Source: Neglectibacter sp. X58 (lineage in GTDB: Bacteria; Bacillota; Clostridia; Oscillospirales; Acutalibacteraceae). From it: DNA of 64,000 nucleotides. A program made the position numbers and the translations under genes. The stretch is taken from positions 1 to 64,000 of the forward strand of contig NZ_QWEO01000011.1 of assembly GCF_009936035.1 (NCBI RefSeq), read 5' to 3'. The notes beneath the pieces were generated by a model. That model had not been told where the DNA came from, did no database searches, and was given only the letters and a program-made list of their open reading frames with translations. The stretch's first letter is position 1, and every line of letters starts with the position of its first letter. Of the stretch, positions 51,201 through 60,200 are shown in pieces.

Positions 51201-51719
51201 CTATTCCGACAGGGCGATCCTGTAAATATCCGCCTGTTCTCCATCAATTTCAAAGCTGCGCTCATAGACTCCGCCATTCCGGATGATTGTTTTAACCGAA
51301 GGTTCATTCTTCCTTTCCACAGAAAGATACAGTTCGTTCATCCCCACCTTTTTGGCAACCTCTAATAATTGCCGCAGCATTTCCGTAGCAAAACCTTTTC
51401 GTCTCTCTGACGGACGGACACTGTAACCGCAATGGCCGAGGTCCTTTAGGAAATCGTTCAGTTCATGCCTCAAATCAATGATTCCCACAATTCTATCCTA
51501 GTCATCAATGGCAAAGAATGTGTCTGTTATGACCCAATTCGGATTCACCGTTTCCTCTTTCGTGTTTGCGTCTATGGATCTGCACCATTCTATATAATCC
51601 TCTGTTTTATCAAATAATTCACTTCCGTTAATGACGGATTCTCCATGCTCAAAAAATTCCTGTCTGAATTTGATTGCCTGTTCTTTCCGTTCTTCTGATG
51701 GTCTGACTAATTGAATCAT
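51201..51719 (-). pseudogene. GNAT acetyltransferase interrupted by an in-frame TAG
   Basis: Two open pieces, 51498-51719 and 51201-51497, lie in the same frame, split by a single TAG at 51498-51500 (FFAIDD, stop, DRIVGIIDLRH). Together they give a 172-codon GNAT with SVRPSERRKGFATEMLRQLLE and NEPSVKTIIRNGG. The family has a non-stop residue there, so one base substitution has probably inactivated it; readthrough or a sequencing error are the alternatives. Confidence 0.8.
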
Positions 51720-51722
51720 TTT

Positions 51723-52478
51723 TCACACTCCTTTATCTGCTAAGATTTTATCAAATTTCTTTTCCGACAGGATTTCATGGGTCACAAGCTGCCCGTCATA
51801 GAAAAGGGAAAAGGTTGTAAAGGGCGAAGGGGCATTCTGCGCATCCTCTCTGGTCTGGATATGTACGGACCGAAACACTGCATTCCTGGCCTTTGCCATC
51901 TCCTCCAGTATCGGTACATACTTTGCCGTAAAAGGGCATTGGTTTGTGTAATACAGCACAAATCCCCCCGTCATATCTTCATGCCTGCCCACGCTGTCCC
52001 GGAAACGGGGAAGGGAAGAGTCCTCCTCAAAGGGCAGATACATCAGCCCAAAATAAGGCTCCGCCGTATCCGCTGTCTGAAATCCCTTATATTCCATATA
52101 CTTTGGGTCAGAGAGGAATCCCATTTTCTTTTTGGAGGATAGGACCACAAGACCCTTTTTCCCTTTCGCCTTACTGTCGCGAGTACACGCATCCAGCAGG
52201 AGGTTCGAGTATCCATGCCCCTTGAACTGCCCGGATACCCACAGACAGTCAATGTACATGTAACCCTCCGCCTCGACGGGTGCCCATGCGTATTCCGCAG
52301 GGATATACTCAATGAAGCATTTCCCCCGGACATTACCTTTCAAGAATACAAGCCCTTCGTCCAGCCTGTCTTTCAACCAGTTCTTTTTGGACATGACCTG
52401 AATATCCTTGTTATTGGAGATCGCACAGCAGATGTGCTCCTGATCAATATTTTCATGTGTCAGTTTTACAAGTTCCAT
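51723..52478 (-). CDS. GNAT acetyltransferase with YoaP-like C-terminal domain
   Basis: 251 residues, GAAGGAGG upstream. N-terminal GNAT fold (LWVSGQFKGHGYSNLLLDACTRDSKAKG) and a C-terminal thioredoxin-like region with LYYTNQCPFTAKYVPILEEMAK, the YoaP combination. Substrate unknown. Preceded by leader motif copy at 52508-52535. Confidence 0.85.
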   Translation of the reverse strand: MELVKLTHENIDQEHICCAISNNKDIQVMSKKNWLKDRLDEGLVFLKGNVRGKCFIEYIPAEYAWAPVEAEGYMYIDCLWVSGQFKGHGYSNLLLDACTRDSKAKGKKGLVVLSSKKKMGFLSDPKYMEYKGFQTADTAEPYFGLMYLPFEEDSSLPRFRDSVGRHEDMTGGFVLYYTNQCPFTAKYVPILEEMAKARNAVFRSVHIQTREDAQNAPSPFTTFSLFYDGQLVTHEILSEKKFDKILADKGV

Positions 52479-52507
52479 ATTCTATTGCCTCCTTCTTAGC
52501 TTTATTA

Positions 52508-52535
52508 AATTTCCCAAAAAATCCTGATTTCTTTT
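52508..52535 (-). repeat. Leader motif copy 1 (AAATCaGGATTT type)
   Basis: Minus strand AAAAGAAATCAGGATTTTTT then GGGAAATTT, 30-57 bp before the YoaP-GNAT start. Related copies precede four other genes in this run. Confidence 0.5.
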
Positions 52536-52563
52536 TATATGTGACTTCTCGACAAATGAGAAT

Positions 52564-53022
52564 TTAACGCACTCTCTCAGTATTTGTAATATTAAATCCG
52601 ACTTTTTCGTATAGTTTTAAAGCTTTTTCATTCCATTTAGCAACATGTAACAAAATAGGCCCATTGCTAATTTGGCGAATATGGTTCATTCCCCATAATA
52701 AAAGCTGTTTTCCATATCCTTTATTTTGATATTTCTTATTAACTATCAAATCGTCTATCTCACTTCCATAACATGCGACAGAACCAATAATTTCTTCCCC
52801 GCTTACAAGTAAAAAAATATCTTTACTTTTTTCACGGACTTGTTCATAATCACTCAAAAAATTGTATGGCTTAATATCAAGTGATTTTCGCATTTCATAA
52901 AAGCATGCATTATATATTTTCATGTATTGTTGAAAGGACTTTTGCTCAAAAGGAATACACGAAATACTATTTTCCCCGATACCGTCTTTTACATATTTCA
53001 TTTCATATACCATTATTTCCAT
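52564..53022 (-). CDS. GNAT-family N-acetyltransferase
   Basis: 152 residues. GSVACYGSEIDDLIVNKKYQNKGYGKQLLLWGM contains the substrate-side strand and acetyl-CoA motif, and HVAKWNEKALKLYEKVGF the closing helix. The start could be the ATG at 53022 or three codons later; no strong RBS separates them. Leader motif copy 2 lies directly upstream. Confidence 0.85.
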   Translation of the reverse strand: MEIMVYEMKYVKDGIGENSISCIPFEQKSFQQYMKIYNACFYEMRKSLDIKPYNFLSDYEQVREKSKDIFLLVSGEEIIGSVACYGSEIDDLIVNKKYQNKGYGKQLLLWGMNHIRQISNGPILLHVAKWNEKALKLYEKVGFNITNTERVR

Positions 53023-53028
53023 ACTGCA

Positions 53029-53055
53029 ATCTTCCCCACAAATCCCGATTTCTCC
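53029..53055 (-). repeat. Leader motif copy 2 (AAATCGGGATTT type)
   Basis: Minus strand GGAGAAATCGGGATTTGTGG then GGAAGATT, ending 6 bp before the GNAT start. The core AAATC-GG-GATTT is an inverted repeat. Confidence 0.55.
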
Positions 53056-53066
53056 ACGAGTGCGTT

Positions 53067-53206
53067 TTATTTGCTATTTTTAACCCATGTGCCGACTTCC
53101 GATGATTTTATCATGCCAAGATGTTTGTAGAAATCCTGATCCAAAAGCACGATTGCCCTTTTTGCACCTTATACAGCCCTCCAATCAGCACCATTCTCTT
53201 TTTCAT
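53067..53206 (-). pseudogene. Decayed small gene between two cassettes
   Basis: An ATG at 53206 with GGGAG upstream opens MKKRMVLIGGLYKVQKG. After a frame change the sequence continues RAIVLLDQDFYKHLGMIKSSEVGTWVKNSK to a stop at 53067. The two halves look like the start and end of a short protein with a frameshift. No family recognised. Confidence 0.35.
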
Positions 53207-53231
53207 ATGCAGCTCCCTGACAAGTAGGAAG

Positions 53232-53984
53232 TTACCAAGTGAAAAATTTTTCGCCTGATTTTTTATACAATAAAGTACCAACAAAAATTATGGTCGCTAA
53301 TACAACAATGTTATATTGTATTGGCGCTAAATAACAGATATTAAAAGCTGCGTGCATAATGGCAATCAGCAATATATTTCTGCATTGATAATAGGTTATT
53401 CCCAAAACAACGGAAACAAGTAATGTCCATATACAAAAACAAACAATATGTTCCATGCCCAATGAATTTCTGATTATCCACATTGGTATATGCCACACTG
53501 CCCAAACGGCGCCAACAAAAAGAACACTTTTGATTTTCTTAAAAGGAAGTTGTTCCAGCAGAAATCCTCTCCATGCTATTTCTTCAACAAACGCTGTTAT
53601 CAGCAGGTATATACAGCTTGTTAACAGGGATATTACTGTCGAATATGTATTTTTAAATACGTCAGTTTTCACGATGAACGAATAGCAATAAGAACCAAAT
53701 ATACCTACCGCCATACTTATAATCCCTGTTAAAATATATTTGATTGTTATTTTCCCTGAAAACATTTGCGTAAAGTACACCTTGATGTTCTTCTCGCAAA
53801 TCAGCAGAAAAATAGCCGCCATAGCAGGAATACACACATATAAGTATTTTAAGTACAATAATCCATTGGGAATGATAATTCCGTTTTGTTCCAGCAATGT
53901 AGGTACATAGCATATAAACGATAAAACATATACGGCAGAAACCCATAACGTGAGTTTCAACTTATTTGTGTATCTCGCCATCAT
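53232..53984 (-). CDS. CPBP-family intramembrane metalloprotease
   Basis: 250 residues from the ATG at 53984 (AAGGAGAAATT upstream); a longer open frame reads into the leader region. Seven or eight hydrophobic segments with the family motifs EEIAWRGFLLE, HIPMW (after FVGAVWAVW) and MHAAFN. CPBP proteases cleave prenyl proteins or act in bacteriocin immunity. Preceded by leader motif copy 3. Confidence 0.9.
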   Translation of the reverse strand: MMARYTNKLKLTLWVSAVYVLSFICYVPTLLEQNGIIIPNGLLYLKYLYVCIPAMAAIFLLICEKNIKVYFTQMFSGKITIKYILTGIISMAVGIFGSYCYSFIVKTDVFKNTYSTVISLLTSCIYLLITAFVEEIAWRGFLLEQLPFKKIKSVLFVGAVWAVWHIPMWIIRNSLGMEHIVCFCIWTLLVSVVLGITYYQCRNILLIAIMHAAFNICYLAPIQYNIVVLATIIFVGTLLYKKSGEKFFTW

Positions 53985-54003
53985 AATTTCTCCTTGCAGT
54001 GCG

Positions 54004-54030
54004 AAAATCTTGCAGAAATTCCAGTTTCTC
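54004..54030 (-). repeat. Leader motif copy 3 (AAACTGGAATTT type)
   Basis: Minus strand GAGAAACTGGAATTTCTGCA then AGATTTT, 20-46 bp before the CPBP start. Diverged from copies 1 and 2 but same order of blocks. Confidence 0.4.
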
Positions 54031-54073
54031 GTTCTCGGCAAATTCTCCATAAACTGGAAGTTGTCTATCTTAT

Positions 54074-55048
54074 TCAATCAGCATTTATATAGCAATGTTC
54101 AATTATCTGCTCCTTCATCTCTGAATAATAGATGATGTGTTGAATAGTTTCCTCCATCTGTTCTATTCCAATTTCTTTTTCATCATCTCCGCAATCCATA
54201 CCTAACACACGCTTAATATTATATTCCAACCATTCCAATCTGCCGTTATTACAATCATATAGTGTTTCCCAATCTATGGGCAAATCTCCGCCTGCATTTT
54301 TATATCCCTGCAAAAAAGCCTGAAACAGTCTAAAATCAATTTGGCAATCCTCATATCCAGACCAACATAATGCCAGTTCTAACAATTCCATAAACGGATT
54401 GTTGTAAGATAAGCATTCCAAATCAATAATACGATAATCATTCCCATTCCAGAGAACATTTTTGCAATCCATATCGTTATGGCAGACAGATACAATTTGA
54501 GGCAGTTTCTTTCTTGCCAGATTGCCTTTATTTTGGCTATCTTTGATTACCAGCAAACTATCTTTCAGCATTGCAGACAACCTCACATTGACTTTTTCCA
54601 TTTTGGCAAGATAGAATTCCCAATCAATGGACATTTCAGGAAAGTTTTTGCTCTCAAATTTCTTGTATATACTATGGATTTTAGCAAGTACCTTTCCTAT
54701 TTCTCCGCAATGATATTCTGTTATCTCATTGCTTCTCAAAGATTTTCCTGGAAAATAATCAAAGAGGTAGAAATATTCGCCATCTATTTCCTGCATTTTT
54801 CTTCCGTCAAAAGATAATGCAGGAAGAATAGGAATATCCTGTTGCTCCAATAAAACTTCTATCTGCTCAGCCTTAGCATAATTTTCCATAGCCGTTTCTC
54901 TTTGCATAACAAATGGATTCAGCAGTTTAAGTGCATAAACGCCTTGCTCTGTGTCAACCTTATACATCTTGTGTATAAAACCGCCATTCAGACGGGTTGG
55001 TTCGCCTTTCAATTTCCAATTAAATTTTTTTGCTATCTTGATAAACAT
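54074..55048 (-). CDS. Aminoglycoside phosphotransferase/CotS-like kinase
   Basis: 324 residues. Protein-kinase-like fold with VYALKLLNP, the catalytic loop VCHNDMDCKNVLW (H-D-x-x-x-x-N) and the metal-binding DLE in RIIDLECLS. C-terminal helices LPIDWETLYDCNNGRLEWLEYN. Could phosphorylate an antibiotic, homoserine or spore component; not decidable. Followed by the CPBP gene in the same direction. Confidence 0.85.
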   Translation of the reverse strand: MFIKIAKKFNWKLKGEPTRLNGGFIHKMYKVDTEQGVYALKLLNPFVMQRETAMENYAKAEQIEVLLEQQDIPILPALSFDGRKMQEIDGEYFYLFDYFPGKSLRSNEITEYHCGEIGKVLAKIHSIYKKFESKNFPEMSIDWEFYLAKMEKVNVRLSAMLKDSLLVIKDSQNKGNLARKKLPQIVSVCHNDMDCKNVLWNGNDYRIIDLECLSYNNPFMELLELALCWSGYEDCQIDFRLFQAFLQGYKNAGGDLPIDWETLYDCNNGRLEWLEYNIKRVLGMDCGDDEKEIGIEQMEETIQHIIYYSEMKEQIIEHCYINAD

Positions 55049-55051
55049 GGC

Positions 55052-55077
55052 AATTTCTCCAAATACCGATTTTTCTT
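55052..55077 (-). repeat. Leader motif copy 4 (AAATCGGTATTT type)
   Basis: Minus strand AAGAAAAATCGGTATTTGGA then GAAATT, 3 bp before the phosphotransferase start, so it also provides the GGAG site. Confidence 0.5.
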
Positions 55078-55119
55078 TATATCTTTTCAGAAATTACTTT
55101 GTTGTCATGCTCCTCAAAA

Positions 55120-55968
55120 TCACGTCTGGTCAGACTTCATTCGAATCACAGCGCCACAGACAAATAAATATCCGATAATTGAAATTATGGATGCTTCTAC
55201 TCCAAATCCCGCCCCAGTCACCAACACATTATCAGAGGAAATAATAATCGAAAAAACAGGCTCTCCATAAACGCCTTGTACGGTTGTGATATGCATGATA
55301 TCCGTTACCAAAATAAAATTCCATATTGCATGAAGCAAGCTGCTGTTACTTATGGAATTTCCTTTCCATGTAACAAGTGAAAACATGAGGCCTACCAGTG
55401 TTCCGCTGATCATAAGCAGCAGGATGCCTGCAACGCTGAATTCGTCCATGGAAGGAAGGTGCAACAGGCTGAACAGGAAGGACGGAACTAAAAACGCAAC
55501 AGGCTTTCCCCACTTTGTCTCAAGCAGTTTCAGAATGTATCCACGAAACAGCATTTCTTCTAAAACGCCTGCTTTCAATGCCGCAATGATGGAGTATGTG
55601 ACAGCTATCACGATTTCAGCTGGATTTGATGTTGTCACTATCGGACTACCAATAATCACATAACAGATCACGACAAAAGAAGGAAGAATTGCAGCATATA
55701 AAACAGCCCATTTCCTGATAGAGCAGGTAATTCTAAAATCCTTCATTTTGAGGTGAAGTATCTTTGTCGTATACAGCCAAAACAATACATACGTAACAAT
55801 GAAGCATCCTAATATCCGTAAAATAGAATAAAGTCCCCTTATCGGTAATTCAATCATTGAAAATAGTAGATCAAACGCCAGACTGCTGAGCAGATCACCT
55901 GCAAAATACAGCAGAACATAGACAATAATATGTACTATTGTTTTCCCTTTTAAAAATTGCATTTCCAT
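55120..55968 (-). CDS. CPBP-family intramembrane metalloprotease
   Basis: 282 residues with eight hydrophobic segments. Motifs EEMLFRGYILKLLE, FSLLHLPSMDE and NSSLLHAIWNF supply the Glu-Glu, Arg and two His of the CPBP active site. Distinct in sequence from the CPBP protein at 53232. Possible role in peptide processing or self-immunity. Leader motif copy 5 is upstream. Confidence 0.9.
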   Translation of the reverse strand: MEMQFLKGKTIVHIIVYVLLYFAGDLLSSLAFDLLFSMIELPIRGLYSILRILGCFIVTYVLFWLYTTKILHLKMKDFRITCSIRKWAVLYAAILPSFVVICYVIIGSPIVTTSNPAEIVIAVTYSIIAALKAGVLEEMLFRGYILKLLETKWGKPVAFLVPSFLFSLLHLPSMDEFSVAGILLLMISGTLVGLMFSLVTWKGNSISNSSLLHAIWNFILVTDIMHITTVQGVYGEPVFSIIISSDNVLVTGAGFGVEASIISIIGYLFVCGAVIRMKSDQT

Positions 55969-55972
55969 CTTG

Positions 55973-56003
55973 AGATTTCTCCGTACTCCAATTCCAATTT
56001 CTC
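55973..56003 (-). repeat. Leader motif copy 5 (AAATTGGAATTG type)
   Basis: Minus strand GAGAAATTGGAATTGGAGTA then CGGAGAAATCT, 4 bp before the CPBP start. Shares an upstream TTTCTGAAnA...ATATAAAG block with copy 4. Confidence 0.5.
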
Positions 56004-56004
56004 T

Positions 56005-56265
56005 TTATATTTCTTCAGAAATCTTCCTGTTTTTATCTTCGTCCTCAACCTTTGAATCACTGGCCACTTTATCTGCTTTTAAATTATTCTGCATCCTTTT
56101 TTCTTCCATCTTCTTATAAGCTTCCATCATTCCATTTTTGACCGCCCATTTGATCACGAAGTATAAGGCAATCAAAACAACAATGGCCGTTCCAGCGCTG
56201 ATCCCCAGCTCCTGCCACATCTCGGCAAGTCCCTCTCTCACTCCGAATTTTTCCCACAAATCCAT
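56005..56265 (-). CDS. Single-pass membrane protein, 86 residues
   Basis: One hydrophobic helix (TAIVVLIALYFVIKW, about 25-42) between an acidic N-terminus and a highly charged, probably disordered tail (MEEKRMQNNLKADKVASDSK). GGAAGG upstream. No family recognised. Confidence 0.6.
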   Translation of the reverse strand: MDLWEKFGVREGLAEMWQELGISAGTAIVVLIALYFVIKWAVKNGMMEAYKKMEEKRMQNNLKADKVASDSKVEDEDKNRKISEEI

Positions 56266-56296
56266 TTCCCATTCCTTCCTTCCTCCTATCTTCCGA

Positions 56297-57238
56297 TTAT
56301 CTGACTGTCAGCCCGTTTTGACGGATACTGTCCAATTCTTCTGCCGATAAACATCCCGATTCATACAGCCGTAAATATTCTTTGGATACATCCGAGTCAA
56401 AAATCAGAATATCATCCGAATTGATTGTAACATCCACGCCGCTGCGGTAAAGCCTGCCGATTGGATGGTCTGACATACCAGGAATCCTGCCAAGCAATAT
56501 GTTGCTGCTTGGGGTGATATTAAGACGGATATGATGATCAGCCAAAAAGCGCACAACACTTTCATCATGTATTGCGGAAATGCCATGCTGGACTTCATGT
56601 AGCTCCAATTCTTCTACCGCCCTTCTCACATCTTCCGCAGATCCCCACTCGCCGACATGTGCTTTTAAACGAAGCCCCTCTTTTTTTGCCCTGCGGTAAA
56701 TTGACTTGAAATTTTCTATGGGCTGCACCAATTCATCTCCGTACAAATCAATGGAATAAAAAGCCCTGTTTCCCCAAAAATGTGAAAGACACTCTTCCAG
56801 ATATCCAATAGGACAATGCCTTGACAGGCCAATCTGCAGCCGCAATTCCATATCCGGTGCAATTTCTCTCTGTGCCGTGGTAAACGCTTCAATCAATTCG
56901 TCAATATCATTATGAAAATATTCTGAAAGCCCCCAGACATCTTCTCCAATCTCCAGCACGGTAACGCCGTCTTCCCTGGCCTGATGGAGGGTGGCCCGAA
57001 TCAGAAGCTTTCTCATTTCTGATGTCTCGAATCTTTTTCCAAGGTTTTCCCGGTTCCATGCATGCATTTCATCCATGGACAATATGGGAGTTTTCACAGG
57101 CTCTATCTTTATGCCTGTCATTTTGTGCAGATACTGCCGGCTTCCGCCCAGTATAAAATGGTTATGCAGGTCAGATTTGGGAAACGCCCTGATTTTCTCT
57201 AAATTCCCTTGTTTCAATGCATCGGTGAAACTTTCCAT
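56297..57238 (-). CDS. Adenosine deaminase-like amidohydrolase
   Basis: 313 residues. TIM-barrel deaminase motifs: metal ligands HNH in SDLHNHFILGG, HVGE in LKAHVGEWGSAEDV (ligand plus catalytic Glu region), HGISAIHD and the Asp pair in VTINSDDILIFDSD. May deaminate adenosine or a related nucleoside; shorter than the usual 330-350 residues, mainly at the C-terminus. Confidence 0.85.
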   Translation of the reverse strand: MESFTDALKQGNLEKIRAFPKSDLHNHFILGGSRQYLHKMTGIKIEPVKTPILSMDEMHAWNRENLGKRFETSEMRKLLIRATLHQAREDGVTVLEIGEDVWGLSEYFHNDIDELIEAFTTAQREIAPDMELRLQIGLSRHCPIGYLEECLSHFWGNRAFYSIDLYGDELVQPIENFKSIYRRAKKEGLRLKAHVGEWGSAEDVRRAVEELELHEVQHGISAIHDESVVRFLADHHIRLNITPSSNILLGRIPGMSDHPIGRLYRSGVDVTINSDDILIFDSDVSKEYLRLYESGCLSAEELDSIRQNGLTVR

Positions 57239-57255
57239 TATAAAGACAGCTCGTT

Positions 57256-57741
57256 TTATTCATCAATCTCAATCATCCGTTTATATACACCCGAAGATTT
57301 TTCACCAATCAGAATTGCGTTTACGCATTTTTTATAAAAATCAACAGCGGATTTTGTGGGCCATCCAATAATGGCATACGCATAGCCAAGCTCCCGCATG
57401 GATTCCAGCGCCTTTAACAGTAAGGCTTTCCCCACACCTTTTTTTCTTTCACTTTCCAGCACAGCCATAGGGCCGAAAAAATTCCTGGCTGTCGCCTCAT
57501 AACATGCGAAACCGATGATTTCCTTTTCCCTTGTTGCAATATAACAGGTAATGGGATTATTAGAAAAAGCGGCCTTAACCTCATCTAAATAATCATCTTT
57601 TGCACATGTCCTGGAGAAAGCAATGATCCTGCTCCTGTCAGGCGCTAATGCTTTTTTGATTCTGATGCCACTTTTCAATAAATTTTTTTCTATATCATGT
57701 GAATGGGGTATATTATATAGTTTAACAAGCATATCCGCCAT
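57256..57741 (-). CDS. GNAT-family N-acetyltransferase
   Basis: 161 residues from the ATG at 57741 (GGAGG upstream). GFACYEATARNFFGPMAVLESERKKGVGKALLLKALESM and YAIIGWPTKSAVDFYKKCVNA are the central GNAT motifs. Start at 57792 is possible but has no site. Substrate unknown. Confidence 0.85.
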   Translation of the reverse strand: MADMLVKLYNIPHSHDIEKNLLKSGIRIKKALAPDRSRIIAFSRTCAKDDYLDEVKAAFSNNPITCYIATREKEIIGFACYEATARNFFGPMAVLESERKKGVGKALLLKALESMRELGYAYAIIGWPTKSAVDFYKKCVNAILIGEKSSGVYKRMIEIDE

Positions 57742-57847
57742 ATGATTACCTCCTGATACTATTGCGCCATATACGCATAAAGTGTGATCCATTTATTCTC
57801 TTCGCCAACTTTTCCTGCTTTAAACGCTGGTACACTTTTTGATGCTG

Positions 57848-57979
57848 TTAATATGTTGCTCGCTCCATAACGGCTGTATCGCCTCTCCGCTCTGCGTCTT
57901 TATAGACGCGGAAGGGCGTATTCAGTAACTTCATATTCATACTTGCCCCTGCAAGGCCTTCCATTGTTTTCGTATGCAT
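57848..57979 (-). CDS. 43-residue peptide, conserved-looking
   Basis: ATG at 57979 with AAAGGAGGGAC upstream, an excellent site for so short a frame. MHTKTMEGLAGASMNMKLLN is amphipathic, with several Met, and the rest (FRVYKDAERRGDTAVMERAT) is charged. It lies downstream of the DUF6033-like gene. Function unknown. Confidence 0.55.
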   Translation of the reverse strand: MHTKTMEGLAGASMNMKLLNTPFRVYKDAERRGDTAVMERATY

Positions 57980-58058
57980 AATTGTCCCTCCTTTGCATTT
58001 TCCTGATATAATCCTTTTAAGAAACCCATACAATAGAATCTACGCTTCGCGAGTCTTC

Positions 58059-58090
58059 TACAATAAAATCTAAAAGAAGATTTTATTGTA
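58059..58090. terminator. AT-rich hairpin
   Basis: Perfect 13-bp stem TACAATAAAATCT/AGATTTTATTGTA with a 6-nt loop, between the DUF6033-like gene and the 43-residue gene. No long T-run follows; it may terminate or process the mRNA. The rest of 57980-58194 is non-coding. Confidence 0.55.
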
Positions 58091-58194
58091 ATGTATTGTC
58101 ATGAATGATGCTGCCATTTCAAAAATACCGGAAAACAGTGCGCATTTGCCACCATCTCCCGGTATTGATACCACACTAAAAATCCAAATCTCTT

Positions 58195-58755
58195 TTATTC
58201 TGATACAGAAGCATTCTGCCGCCTGTAGGTGTCATTGTCTTTCTGGCTTAACTCGTTTTCTATCTGCGCCAGCTTTTTCTCCAGTTCCCGGATTTTCTTT
58301 TCATCTCCGGAAGCTGACTGGATCTGCTGTTCCAACTGTTGCTTTTTCTCTTTCAGCTTCTTGATTTCCCTGTCAACCTTATCGGTATTCGTGACGCATT
58401 TCTCCGCCGGCTTTCCCTGATTGTCTCCGCTTACCTTCGGCCCTTTTCCATCTTCGCCTTCCCCGGAACGGTCATCCTTTCCATCTGCATGGTCAGCTTT
58501 CGGGTCATCAAAAAAGATTTTCCGGTTGCCGTTCTCGTCCTGGCCTACCCGGTACAGTCCCGTAGGCTTTTTTCCCGACTTTTCACTGCTGATGTATTCG
58601 TCCTGTGGTTCGGACAGCCTGCCGGATTTTTTCTCCTCTGTAGCCTTCTCGGCTTCCTTTGCTTCCTTCGCCCTCTCGGCGGCCTGTTTTTCCTTCACCC
58701 TTTCTGCGTAGTCGGTTCTGGAATGTTCATAGTTTCCATTCACCTGCATTGCCAT
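58195..58755 (-). CDS. DUF6033-like coiled-coil protein
   Basis: 186 residues; the ATG at 58755 is favoured because the preceding one is only three bases from GGAGG. It begins MAMQVNGNYEHSRTDYAE, as I remember for DUF6033 proteins of Lachnospiraceae. Then come charged, probably disordered sequence and a C-terminal coiled coil (about 125-175, EIKKLKEKKQQLEQQ). Role unknown. Lies just downstream of the AgrC-like kinase in the same direction. Confidence 0.65.
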   Translation of the reverse strand: MAMQVNGNYEHSRTDYAERVKEKQAAERAKEAKEAEKATEEKKSGRLSEPQDEYISSEKSGKKPTGLYRVGQDENGNRKIFFDDPKADHADGKDDRSGEGEDGKGPKVSGDNQGKPAEKCVTNTDKVDREIKKLKEKKQQLEQQIQSASGDEKKIRELEKKLAQIENELSQKDNDTYRRQNASVSE

Positions 58756-58845
58756 AAGCATGTTCCTCCTTCAATTTGATATTGTCAGGCAGGCGCCCTT
58801 ACAGACAGCTTCCTTTTTCTTTTTTCGGCTGTAGAAAGTAACGCG

Positions 58846-60174
58846 TTAATCCATTTGCTGCGGGATACCTTCTGGGTGCTGTGAAATGATCAGTAGCACA
58901 TGGAGGACAAATTTATTCTCCTGTGTCTCTATACTCATGGCGCCGCCATATTTTTCAGCCACCTTCTTTACGTTTGACAGGCCTGTCCCTTTTTTGAACG
59001 CGCCTTTCCCATGGAAGCTGTTTTCAATTTCCATCATAAGGAAATCTCCCTGGATACGCCCGGACACATGGATATATTTTTCCATACCGGCATCCAACCT
59101 TTTTACTGCCTGAATCGCATTGTCCAGTGCATTTGACAGGATAATGCAGATATCAATGTCCTTAAGGCTGCAGGGATATGGCAGAAGGAGGGAACAGTCC
59201 ACATCGATCCCCATGCTTTTGGCAATCCCCAGCTTGTTTCCCACCAAAATATCCACTACCGGGTTATTGGTACTGCAGGGGAATGACATTTTTTCCGCCA
59301 TATCGTCCATATCTTCCATATAGCTTACCGCTTCTTCCAGTTTCCCGCTCTGCAGAAGATTTTTCACCACTGCGATGTGGTTCCTGATGTCATGGCGGAA
59401 GGACTTTGTTTCATCGTAACGTGTCTTCGCTTCCTCCACATACTGGTTCAGGGAATGTTCTTCCTGTTCCAGCAACGAAATTTCAGTGCTGAGGCGGAAA
59501 TTTTGCTGCAGCTTCCTATAAAAAAACAGAATGCAGAACAGGCTTAAAAGTCCCAAAAGATGCATTACAAGCAGCTGCCAGTGACTGAACAGATACTCGA
59601 AAGATCCGTCCTCCTCTAATAATATATACTGGCAATCAAATGAAATCATATTAATGTACTCACTCATAATAAAGATCATCAGGATCGGAATGAAAACCAG
59701 AAACATTTGCTGCATTTCCGATGCGGTATAGTCGGAAAAATAGCGATACACCATATAATAGCAAACCCCTGTCAGCAAAAGTGACGCAGCCTCACTGGCC
59801 AGCATGGCCGCAATACCGGCCGTATCATAGAAAAAATTTGGCAGCCATGCGTATAACAGACCTATCAGAGATTTCACAATCCCATAGCAGAGCAGCATGA
59901 TTTCAGTTGTCAGGGCCGCATACAGAAGGGAAGACTTAAAATCCGCATGGCAGACCAGGATCCCACATACCGTAAGAAGAAATACCATCGCCACGAAGCC
60001 GGTCACCGTGCCAACTGAAAGAAAGCGGGTGACAATCACCGCACATACTCCAAACAGGAAATAAAACGGGGGCAAAAGTTTCTTTTTCAGGATTTTTGCC
60101 AAAAAATAAAACTGAAAGGTCCCCTCAATGAGGCCTATCACATATATATTGAAAAAGTCTAAATACTCAGCCAT
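58846..60174 (-). CDS. AgrC-like GHKL-domain sensor kinase
   Basis: 442 residues from the ATG at 60174 (GGGGGCTGG upstream). Six hydrophobic segments make up residues 5-215, as in peptide-pheromone receptors. Then the H-box KSFRHDIRNHIAVVKN, the N-box ILSNALDNAIQAV and the GHKL G-box GTGLSNVKKVAEKYGG. No agrB/agrD-type peptide genes are visible next to it, so the signal may come from elsewhere. Partner of the LytTR regulator encoded 26 bp upstream. Confidence 0.92.
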   Translation of the reverse strand: MAEYLDFFNIYVIGLIEGTFQFYFLAKILKKKLLPPFYFLFGVCAVIVTRFLSVGTVTGFVAMVFLLTVCGILVCHADFKSSLLYAALTTEIMLLCYGIVKSLIGLLYAWLPNFFYDTAGIAAMLASEAASLLLTGVCYYMVYRYFSDYTASEMQQMFLVFIPILMIFIMSEYINMISFDCQYILLEEDGSFEYLFSHWQLLVMHLLGLLSLFCILFFYRKLQQNFRLSTEISLLEQEEHSLNQYVEEAKTRYDETKSFRHDIRNHIAVVKNLLQSGKLEEAVSYMEDMDDMAEKMSFPCSTNNPVVDILVGNKLGIAKSMGIDVDCSLLLPYPCSLKDIDICIILSNALDNAIQAVKRLDAGMEKYIHVSGRIQGDFLMMEIENSFHGKGAFKKGTGLSNVKKVAEKYGGAMSIETQENKFVLHVLLIISQHPEGIPQQMD

Positions 60175-60200
60175 GTTACCAGCCCCCATATCTAAAATTC

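Noticed and set aside
58339-58779. Plus-strand frame opposite the DUF6033-like gene
   Set aside because: Runs antisense to a low-complexity charged coding region; no start signal.
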